Assembly: GCA_035650075.1 (NCBI GenBank)
Contig: DASRII010000544.1
Coordinates: 1-5,005 of the forward strand
Reading direction: 5' to 3'
Length of the DNA: 5,005 bases
Origin: DASSUC01 sp035650075
GTDB lineage: Bacteria > Actinomycetota > Actinomycetes > Mycobacteriales > Micromonosporaceae
Positions 1-4,419 of this stretch are shown in pieces. Position numbers and translations under genes: made by a program. Below the pieces are notes generated by a model. The model worked only from the letters and a program-made list of their open reading frames with translations, did not search any database and was not told where the DNA came from. How positions within the stretch are numbered: the first letter of the stretch is position 1; each line of letters begins with the position of its first letter.

Positions 1-199
1 ATGGCTGATATCGACGCGTGTCGTTTTGTGATCGTAGTCGGGTGTCGTTGGGTGAGGCCGTCCGGGCGGACGTCGGCGGGACAGCTACGGGAGACAACCG
101 TGCGGTCTAATGGCACGCCAATGGCACGCGGAGCGTTTCGACTGTCGGAAAGAGAATCGCGCCGGGTGACGGAACTGCCTCTGACCTGGGCCTTCTTTG
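1..199. other. Non-coding flank of tRNA-Gly, possible end of an integrated element
   Basis: No convincing complete gene is visible here. One plus-strand frame is open from the first base through the tRNA, but an open frame antisense to a tRNA is not credible as a gene. The other two plus frames stop at bases 6-8 and 29-31, so a gene entering from the left could end at either point. The stretch lies on the 3' side of the tRNA, which is where site-specific integrases insert elements. It contains a tandem repeat of aatggcacgc (109-118 and 120-129) and a shorter repeat of gtgtcgtt (18-25 and 42-49). From memory, repeated TGGCACGC motifs between an integrase stop and a tRNA 3' end recur in actinobacterial integrative elements. 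The integrase itself would lie outside the window, so this reading is an inference. Confidence 0.3.
109..129. repeat. Tandem 10-base direct repeat near tRNA 3' end
   Basis: The decamer aatggcacgc occurs at 109-118 and again at 120-129, one base apart. It lies about 70 bases from the encoded CCA of the tRNA-Gly gene. Closely spaced short direct repeats beside a tRNA 3' end can be integrase arm-type or excisionase binding sites. The repeat is read directly from the sequence; the function is inferred. Chance duplication of a decamer at this spacing is unlikely but possible. Confidence 0.45.
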
Positions 200-273
200 T
201 GGAGCGGGTGAAGGGAATCGAACCCTCACTGTCAGCTTGGGAAGCTGATGTTCTGCCATTGAACTACACCCGC
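200..273 (-). tRNA. tRNA-Gly (anticodon CCC)
   Basis: The minus strand folds into a full cloverleaf. The acceptor stem is GCGGGTG/CACCCGC (267-273 with 204-210). The D arm is GTTC/GAAC. The anticodon stem is TCAGC/GCTGA around the loop TTCCCAA, giving anticodon CCC (complement of 239-241). The variable loop is 4 bases, and the T arm is GAGGG-TTCGATT-CCCTT with one G-T pair. The discriminator base is T at 203, as expected for bacterial tRNA-Gly, and CCA is encoded at 202-200. The mature body is 71 bases, or 74 with CCA. It decodes GGG, a common glycine codon in GC-rich genomes. The gene stands alone; transcription runs towards the left edge, and no clear terminator is seen there. Confidence 0.97.
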
Positions 274-284
274 GAGCGGCCACC

Positions 285-290
285 ACTCTA
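285..290 (-). promoter_or_regulatory. Candidate -10 box for tRNA-Gly
   Basis: TAGAGT on the minus strand fits the actinobacterial TANNNT -10 pattern. It ends 11 bases before the first base of the mature tRNA, which would give a short 5' leader for RNase P to remove. No convincing -35 element is seen 16-18 bases upstream. Support is therefore position and -10 match only. Confidence 0.4.
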
Positions 291-373
291 CCTGGTCACC
301 CAACCGCAGGACCACGAGCGTACCAACCCGCCGGCAGCTCTCGCCGACCTCCCCCAGTAACGATCGCTGACTA

Positions 374-402
374 TTTTCACGGCCGCGAATCGACGGTAAC
401 CT
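374..402 (+). promoter_or_regulatory. Candidate promoter of the M43 metalloprotease gene
   Basis: TTTTCA at 374-379 (4 of 6 matches to TTGACA) is separated by 17 bases from TAACCT at 397-402, which fits TANNNT. Transcription would start near 409, leaving a leader of about 46 bases that contains the ribosome binding site. The stretch 291-454 holds no gene on either strand that I can support. Confidence 0.35.
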
Positions 403-438
403 CCCGAGACCGGCGCTCAACCCCCCGACCGCGCCGGC

Positions 439-447
439 AGGAAGAGG
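439..447 (+). promoter_or_regulatory. Ribosome binding site of the M43 metalloprotease
   Basis: The purine run aggaagagg ends 7 bases before the ATG at 455. This is good spacing for an actinobacterial Shine-Dalgarno site and fixes the start codon, which is immediately followed by a typical signal peptide. Confidence 0.7.
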
Positions 448-454
448 TGCAGCG

Positions 455-1414
455 ATGACGCTCCACCGCCCCTGGCCGTTGCGCGCGGCCGGGGTCGCCA
501 CGACGACTCTTCTCCTTCTGATCGGTTCGACGGCCGCCGCGGCCACGCCCGCTGTCGCCGCCGTCACCACAGGCCCAGCCGGCTGTACCGAGCAGGCCAG
601 TGACGCCCGAGCCAAGCCGGGTGCCGTGGGCCGCCACGACCCGAACGAGCTCACGGCCAAGCAGGCGGACGCTCGGGAGAAGGATCTGGCCGACGCGCTC
701 CGGCAACGCGGCACCAGGGTCGCCCCGAACGCCACGGTCACCATCCCGGTCGTCGTACACGTGATCTCCGAGGGCAGCACCCGGGCGGACGGGAACATCC
801 CGGATTCGATGATCACCGCTCAGATCAGCGTGCTGAACGACTCGTACAACGGCGGATCGGTCGGTGGCGCGGTGACGGCCTTCGGCTTCCAACTGCAGGC
901 CATCAACCGCGTAAACAATTCGGCGTGGTACCCGATCGTCTACGGCTCGAACGGCGAGCGACAGATGAAGTCGGCCCTGCGCGTCGGTGGCAAGGAGACG
1001 CTCAACATCTACACCGGTCTGCTCAGCGACGACCTGCTCGGCTGGGCGACGTTCCCGTCGCGGAAGCTGAGCAGCGGCGACGGGGTGGTCGTCCTCGCCG
1101 AGTCGCTGCCCGGCGGGACCGCCGACCCGTACGACCTCGGCGACACCGCCACCCACGAGGTCGGCCACTGGCTGAACCTCTACCACACGTTCCAGGGTGG
1201 CTGCGGCGGTCAGGGTGACCGGGTGTCCGATACGCCGGCCGAGGCAGCGCCGAACTTCGAGTGCCCGACCGGGATCGACACCTGCCCCAACGCGCCCGGG
1301 CTCGACCCGATCAACAACTTCATGGACTACACCGACGACGTGTGCATGTTCGAGTTCACGCCGGGTCAGGCCCAGCGCATGGTCAACGCCTGGAACGCCT
1401 ACCGCGCTCCGTGA
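455..1414 (+). CDS. Secreted M43-family (ulilysin/pappalysin-like) zinc metalloprotease
   Basis: This is a predicted extracellular endopeptidase of 319 residues. Residues 1-36 form a signal peptide: the basic end MTLHRPWPLR, a hydrophobic stretch at about 11-24, and alanine-rich candidate cleavage sites, the last after Ala36. A propeptide-like stretch follows to about residue 90, with a lone Cys44. The catalytic domain carries the extended zinc motif HEVGHWLNLYH at 234-244, giving zinc ligands His234, His238 and His244 with Glu235 as general base. After this come the family signature GDRVSDTPAE (254-263) and the Met-turn at Met290 in NNFMDYTDD. Four cysteines (250, 270, 277, 297) match the spacing of the two disulfides known in this family. 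The position that is usually Gly in HEXXHXXGXXH is Asn241. Substrate is unknown; M43 proteases often cut before Arg or Lys, but that is not visible here. The gene appears monocistronic, with its own RBS and a hairpin 13 bases after the stop. Family assignment is firm. Confidence 0.93.
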   Translation: MTLHRPWPLRAAGVATTTLLLLIGSTAAAATPAVAAVTTGPAGCTEQASDARAKPGAVGRHDPNELTAKQADAREKDLADALRQRGTRVAPNATVTIPVVVHVISEGSTRADGNIPDSMITAQISVLNDSYNGGSVGGAVTAFGFQLQAINRVNNSAWYPIVYGSNGERQMKSALRVGGKETLNIYTGLLSDDLLGWATFPSRKLSSGDGVVVLAESLPGGTADPYDLGDTATHEVGHWLNLYHTFQGGCGGQGDRVSDTPAEAAPNFECPTGIDTCPNAPGLDPINNFMDYTDDVCMFEFTPGQAQRMVNAWNAYRAP

Positions 1415-1427
1415 GCCCGACAGTGAC

Positions 1428-1455
1428 CGGCGCCGGCTCCCCCGAGCCGGCGTCG
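1428..1455. terminator. Bidirectional GC-rich hairpin terminator
   Basis: Bases 1428-1439 pair with 1444-1455 over 12 base pairs (one G-T) around a cccc loop; the inner nine pairs, cgccggctc with gagccggcg, are perfect. The hairpin sits between two convergent genes, 13 bases after the metalloprotease stop and 2 bases after the oxidase-fold stop. There is no U-tract on either side, which is common for actinobacterial terminators. Structure is certain; function is inferred from position. Confidence 0.7.
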
Positions 1456-1457
1456 AG

Positions 1458-1937
1458 TCATCGGTGCGGGTCCTGCCAGATCTGGTACGTCGGACGGCGT
1501 GGTCCCGGTGTCCGGCTGGCGCCCATGGCCGTGCCCGCGTGCCGCGCGACCATCGCCACGTCGACCGTGAACTCGAACAGCCGCCAGTCCGCCCGCGGCG
1601 CGGCCCGCAACCGGGCGGCGAGCCCGGCGATCCTGTCCCGGTCGTCGACGGCCCACGCACGACCGGCCAGATACGCCTCGTCGTCGCTGTGCTCGGGTTT
1701 GAAGGAATGCAGTGCATACCTCCCGTCGCGCTCGAGGTCACGCCGTTTCGGCGAGTCGACGACGAAGCAGTAGAGCCCGTCGTCGGTGATGACCGGCGAG
1801 ACCGGATGAACCCGTGGCCCGCCGTCCGCCCGCACGGTCGCGAGGTAGCCGAGACCCGCCCCGTACTGATGGACGAGCGTCCGGATCGCGTCGGCGAGAC
1901 GTGGCGCCGCGGCGGCGAACTCGGGCCAGGAAGCCAT
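1458..1937 (-). CDS. Pyridoxamine 5'-phosphate oxidase-family FMN-binding protein
   Basis: This is a small cytoplasmic protein of 159 residues with the split-barrel fold of the PNPOx-like flavoproteins. Characteristic stretches are YLATVRADGGPRVHPVSPV (31-49), the next strand GLYCFVVDSPKRRDLERDGR (54-73) where FMN phosphate contacts usually fall, the segment YLAGRAWAVDD (89-99), and a C-terminal WRLFEFTVDVA (118-128) ending in YQIW. Members bind FMN or F420 and reduce or oxidise varied small molecules, so no substrate can be given; it is unlikely to be PdxH itself, being shorter and divergent. The frame is open further upstream to 2126, but that would run through dcd. The ATG at 1937 gives the usual family N-terminus and lies 7 bases after a TAGACT -10 box, suggesting a leaderless mRNA. 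A GTG at 1958 is the less likely alternative. It is divergent from dcd with 55 bases between the starts. Confidence 0.85.
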   Translation of the reverse strand: MASWPEFAAAAPRLADAIRTLVHQYGAGLGYLATVRADGGPRVHPVSPVITDDGLYCFVVDSPKRRDLERDGRYALHSFKPEHSDDEAYLAGRAWAVDDRDRIAGLAARLRAAPRADWRLFEFTVDVAMVARHAGTAMGASRTPGPRRPTYQIWQDPHR

Positions 1938-1944
1938 ACCCGCC

Positions 1945-1950
1945 AGTCTA
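1945..1950 (-). promoter_or_regulatory. -10 box for the oxidase-fold gene, leaderless start
   Basis: TAGACT on the minus strand matches TANNNT and is followed by 7 bases and then the ATG at 1937. This places the transcription start at or next to the start codon, the usual geometry of leaderless actinobacterial genes. The 7 bases ggcgggt are too close to the ATG to serve as a normal Shine-Dalgarno site. No good -35 is seen. Confidence 0.5.
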
Positions 1951-1982
1951 TCGAACACCTGTACGAGATCGGTAGTTCGATA
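1949..1982. promoter_or_regulatory. Inverted repeat across the divergent promoters (candidate operator)
   Basis: tatcgaac at 1949-1956 is the exact reverse complement of gttcgata at 1975-1982. Similarity continues inward for three more bases (acc/ggt) with a one-base offset. Arm centres are 26 bases apart. Each arm overlaps the last or first bases of a -10 box: TAGACT on the minus strand and TACCCT on the plus strand. A regulator bound here could control both genes. The dyad may also simply reflect similar promoter sequences placed back to back. Confidence 0.45.
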
Positions 1983-1986
1983 CCCT
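1981..1986 (+). promoter_or_regulatory. -10 box for dcd, leaderless start
   Basis: TACCCT matches TANNNT and is followed by 6 bases (gcgtca) and then the ATG at 1993. Transcription would start at the A of the start codon. No Shine-Dalgarno sequence precedes the ATG, which supports a leaderless transcript. No clear -35 is present. Confidence 0.55.
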
Positions 1987-1992
1987 GCGTCA

Positions 1993-2577
1993 ATGCTGCT
2001 CTCCGACCGCGACCTGATCGCGGAAGTCAAGGACGGCAACCTACAGCTCGACCCGTTCGAGCCCGCGCTGATCCAGCCGTCGAGCATCGACGTCCGGCTG
2101 GACCGCCTGTTCGGGGTCTTCAACAACCACCTTTACACGCACATCGACCCCGCGGTTCGACAGGACGAACTCACCGCACAGGTCGAAATACCGGACGGCG
2201 AAGCCTTCGTGCTGCACCCCGGGGAGTTCGTACTCGGCTCCACGCTCGAGGTCGTCACGCTCGGCGACCAGCTCGCCGGCCGCATCGAAGGGAAGAGCTC
2301 TCTCGGCCGGCTGGGCCTGCTCACCCATTCGACGGCGGGGTTCATCGACCCCGGCTTCTCCGGTCACGTGACGCTGGAACTGTCCAATGTGGCCAATCTA
2401 CCGATCATGTTGTGGCCCGGCATGAAGATCGGCCAGCTGTGCATCTTCCGGCTGTCGTCACCGGCCGACCACCCGTACGGGGCAGCCGTCTACGGCTCGC
2501 GGTACCAGGGTCAGCGCGGCCCCACGCCCAGCCGGGCCTGGCAGAACTGGCGCACCTGGCCCACCCGCGAAACCTAA
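1993..2577 (+). CDS. dcd: Bifunctional dCTP deaminase/dUTP diphosphatase (dUMP-forming)
   Basis: This 194-residue trimeric cytosolic enzyme converts dCTP to dUMP in one active site, supplying thymidylate synthase and limiting dUTP. The sequence closely follows the Mycobacterium tuberculosis Dcd as I remember it: MLLSDRDL at the start, QPSSIDVRLD (28-37), FVLHPGEFVLGSTLE (72-86), GKSSLGRLGLLTHSTAGFIDPGFSGH (100-125), TLELSNVANLPI (127-138), WPGMKIGQL (141-149) and YQGQRGPTPSR (171-181). Catalytic candidates are Glu129 with Ser102/Ser103 and Arg106. The HSTAG stretch (112-116) matches the bifunctional actinobacterial and archaeal type rather than the E. coli monofunctional one (HVTAH). The start is fixed by homology and by the leaderless -10 geometry. 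The C-terminal tail is a few residues longer than the mycobacterial protein and rich in Trp. The stop lies 9 bases from the convergent NlpC/P60 stop. Confidence 0.97.
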   Translation: MLLSDRDLIAEVKDGNLQLDPFEPALIQPSSIDVRLDRLFGVFNNHLYTHIDPAVRQDELTAQVEIPDGEAFVLHPGEFVLGSTLEVVTLGDQLAGRIEGKSSLGRLGLLTHSTAGFIDPGFSGHVTLELSNVANLPIMLWPGMKIGQLCIFRLSSPADHPYGAAVYGSRYQGQRGPTPSRAWQNWRTWPTRET

Positions 2578-2601
2578 CGGGAGGCGTCAGGCGGGTCGGC
2601 C
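2558..2601. terminator. Possible terminator hairpin spanning two convergent stop codons
   Basis: acccgc at 2563-2568 pairs with gcgggt at 2591-2596, and after one mismatch ggcc at 2558-2561 pairs with ggcc at 2598-2601. The loop is about 22 bases and contains both stop codons. It is the only inverted repeat I found in the 9-base gap between dcd and the NlpC/P60 gene. The long loop and the short stems make it a weak candidate. Confidence 0.3.
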
Positions 2602-3600
2602 GTAGCTGTGGATGGACATCGAGTCCATCCGGCGCATCCGCACCACGTCCCCGGCTCGCGGTGCGTGGACGATCCAGCCGTCGCCGACGTACATGCCGAC
2701 GTGGTGCAGGTCGCTGAAGTAGAAGACGAGGTCGCCGGGGCGCAGGTTGGCACGGCTGACGTACGGCATCGAGCGACGTTGCGCGGCGGCATTGTGCGGC
2801 AGGTAGATGCCTGCCTGTCGCCACGAGGTCATGGTCAGGCCCGAGCAGTCGTACGACCCGGGCCCGTCGGCCGCCCACAAATAGGGCTTGCCGATCTGGG
2901 AGCAGGCGAACTTCACCGCGACGCCGGCCTTGCCGCCGGGATAGTTCACCGGGCAGGCCACCGGGCGCAGGACGCCGAGCCCGCCGGTCGTCCCGTACGC
3001 CTGCAGCCGTAGCACCTGCAACCGCGCGATCTCGGCGTTGATCTGCTTTTCCTTGGCCGCCATGTCGGCCTCGGTCGCCGCCAGTTGCGCCACGAGTTCG
3101 TCGATCGGACGCTTCTGTTCCTCGTACCGCGCCTTCAGTTCGGTGACGTCGCTGATCTCCGATTTCTGTACGCGCGCGACCTGCTCGAGCATGCTCAACT
3201 GGTCCGCCAGAGTGAGCGGCGTACCGGTGGTCAGCAACGCGTTCAACGCCGAAACCCGGCTGCCCTTGTAATAGCTCACGGCCAGCGCGCTGATCTTCGC
3301 GTCGGCGAGATCGACCTGCTGTTGCAACGGCGCGATCTGCGTGGTCAGGTCGGCGACCTTCTTTCTGTTCGCCGCCAGCTCTATCCGCGTCGCATTGTGC
3401 TTTTCGATGAGCGGTTCGAGCTGGTTCCACGCCTGGTCGATCTGCCGTTCCAGGTCCGATACCGACGGCCCGGCATGCGCGGTCGCACCGGCGACGACCA
3501 TCACGCCGACCGCCGCTGCTGTGCCCACTGCCGCCCTTATCGAATGGCTGGCCACCGCGCCAGACTGGTACGCGTTTCCGGCCCGCGCAAGCTGTGACAC
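2587..3600 (-). CDS. Exported coiled-coil NlpC/P60 peptidoglycan endopeptidase (RipA-like architecture)
   Basis: This is a predicted cell-wall hydrolase of 337 residues that would cut peptide stems, typically D-Glu to diaminopimelate bonds in this family. A signal peptide ends about Ala43 (ATAHA then GPS). Residues about 46-200 are a long heptad-like, charged coiled coil, as in RipA/CwlO-type proteins where it restrains or localises the enzyme. The NlpC/P60 domain covers about 222-337: catalytic Cys252 in YDCSGL, His300 in HHVGMYVGDG and His312 in VHAP. Cys216 and Cys233 may form a disulfide. The start taken is the GTG at 3600, 6 bases after the upstream lipoprotein stop and without a Shine-Dalgarno site, so translational coupling is likely. 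A GTG at 3555 would give a shorter, more typical signal peptide (MASHSIRAAV...) and is a real alternative. It is probably co-transcribed with the LamG lipoprotein. Confidence 0.92.
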   Translation of the reverse strand: MSQLARAGNAYQSGAVASHSIRAAVGTAAAVGVMVVAGATAHAGPSVSDLERQIDQAWNQLEPLIEKHNATRIELAANRKKVADLTTQIAPLQQQVDLADAKISALAVSYYKGSRVSALNALLTTGTPLTLADQLSMLEQVARVQKSEISDVTELKARYEEQKRPIDELVAQLAATEADMAAKEKQINAEIARLQVLRLQAYGTTGGLGVLRPVACPVNYPGGKAGVAVKFACSQIGKPYLWAADGPGSYDCSGLTMTSWRQAGIYLPHNAAAQRRSMPYVSRANLRPGDLVFYFSDLHHVGMYVGDGWIVHAPRAGDVVRMRRMDSMSIHSYGRPA

Positions 3601-3606
3601 GCGCGG

Positions 3607-4371
3607 CTAGGCAATTACCAGATATACATCGTCGATTTCACCCGAAAACTGATCATTGTTGGCGCTGATTCCCTTTCCTCCGATACGCAGCGGCTCGTCG
3701 TTCACAATGGACAGATCCGCCGGTAGGGCGACCTGCGCCGCCGGTTTCCCGTCCACGGACAGGCTCAGCGCCGCACCGACCCGCTCGCAGGCGAGCTCGT
3801 GCCACAGACCGTCCACAATAGGCGCCGGGCTTTCGGCACGGTGAATGTCCTTTTGCCGGGCGTCTACGACCACGCAGCTGGGCCGGCCGTGGTCCACCTG
3901 CAGCTTGAACTGACTGCCGCTGGCGGAGAACCCCTTCTGCAGGACGTTCGCCCCGTTGACGACCTGCTCGGCCGAAATCCTTACGGCAGCGCCGTATCGC
4001 AGCCGTCGGGTGTCCGGGTTGAGCTGCGCCGCCGGATCGCTCTCCAGGATCGCCCGCGGGCACGTCTTGGGCTCCGCCGCCAAACACCGGTCCGGGAACC
4101 CGACCGCCCGGCCGGGACCATGCGGCACCGACCGCAGCGCGCCGCCCTTGTCCGTCACCGCGTGCAGCGGGAGCCGACCCGCCTCGTCCGGCACCGGCCC
4201 GTCCAGCGGGCCGTCGAACGAATACCGCAGCTCCATCACGGGTGGCGAGGCCGCCGCCGAGGTCGGGCTGGGAGCCGGTCGGCTGGCCGCGGGCACGGGC
4301 TCGCCGCCGCCGGAGCAGCCGGTCGACACGCCGACCAGAAGAGCAAAGACGATCACGGTACGCGCGAACAA
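3607..4371 (-). CDS. Predicted lipoprotein with LamG/concanavalin A-like domain
   Basis: The product is not a recognised named protein. With a TTG start at 4371 it has 254 residues: the short basic end MFAR, a hydrophobic core, and the lipobox-like VSTGC with Cys19 as the lipidation site. A Pro/Ala/Ser-rich linker follows (24-45), then a jelly-roll domain from about 47 to 254. The domain opens with ELRYSFDGPLDG and closes with QFSGEIDDVYLVIA, the usual first and last strands of LamG-like folds; VDGLWHELACERVGAALSLSVDGK (186-209) is the other typical region. Four further cysteines (96, 104, 166, 195) suggest two disulfides. It would sit on the outer face of the membrane and may bind a glycan or protein ligand. 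The start is uncertain: a GTG at 4425 adds 18 residues but overlaps the divergent autolysin gene. The downstream NlpC/P60 gene begins 6 bases after its stop. Confidence 0.8.
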   Translation of the reverse strand: MFARTVIVFALLVGVSTGCSGGGEPVPAASRPAPSPTSAAASPPVMELRYSFDGPLDGPVPDEAGRLPLHAVTDKGGALRSVPHGPGRAVGFPDRCLAAEPKTCPRAILESDPAAQLNPDTRRLRYGAAVRISAEQVVNGANVLQKGFSASGSQFKLQVDHGRPSCVVVDARQKDIHRAESPAPIVDGLWHELACERVGAALSLSVDGKPAAQVALPADLSIVNDEPLRIGGKGISANNDQFSGEIDDVYLVIA

Positions 4372-4419
4372 CGACCATCTTCGTATATCGGAAAACTCGC
4401 TCGGAGCTGCGGAGGTTCG
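4372..4419. promoter_or_regulatory. Divergent promoter region between lipoprotein operon and autolysin gene
   Basis: These 48 bases separate the two likely start codons. The core gtatat (4383-4388) with the following gaaaac is the most AT-rich spot nearby and reads as a -10-like sequence on both strands (tatatc on plus, tatacg on minus). Neither match is a clean TANNNT. Both promoters are probably here, or one lies within the neighbouring gene. Confidence 0.35.
4411..4415 (+). promoter_or_regulatory. Ribosome binding site of the autolysin gene
   Basis: ggagg ends 4 bases before the ATG at 4420. It is a strong Shine-Dalgarno core at slightly short spacing and decides this start, which is followed at once by a signal peptide. 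Confidence 0.65.

Noticed and set aside
1..360. Open plus-strand frame of 119 codons from the first base
   Set aside because: It runs antisense through the whole tRNA-Gly gene, and its most family-like part is just the translation of the tRNA complement. It has no RBS or recognisable domain.
377..1993. Very long minus-strand open frame opposite the metalloprotease and oxidase-fold genes
   Set aside because: Its product is an Arg/Gly/Pro-rich low-complexity string typical of a shadow frame in GC-rich DNA. Both real genes in the interval have clear domains and signals.
1938..2126. N-terminal extension of the oxidase-fold protein to 2126
   Set aside because: The extra 63 residues would be antisense to the dcd start and have no family similarity. 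The ATG at 1937 has leaderless promoter geometry and matches the family N-terminus.
1197..2717. Long plus-strand open frame of 506 codons
   Set aside because: It crosses the end of the metalloprotease, the antisense of the oxidase-fold gene and dcd in the wrong frame, and its composition is Arg/Pro-biased without a domain.
2405..3430. Second long minus-strand frame under the NlpC/P60 gene
   Set aside because: It lies in the wrong frame relative to the intact NlpC/P60 catalytic motifs and has highly Arg-rich composition.
3653..4378. Minus-strand frame with ATG at 4378 overlapping the lipoprotein
   Set aside because: It is a +1 shadow of the lipoprotein and Arg/Gly-rich; the LamG and lipobox signals are in the other frame.
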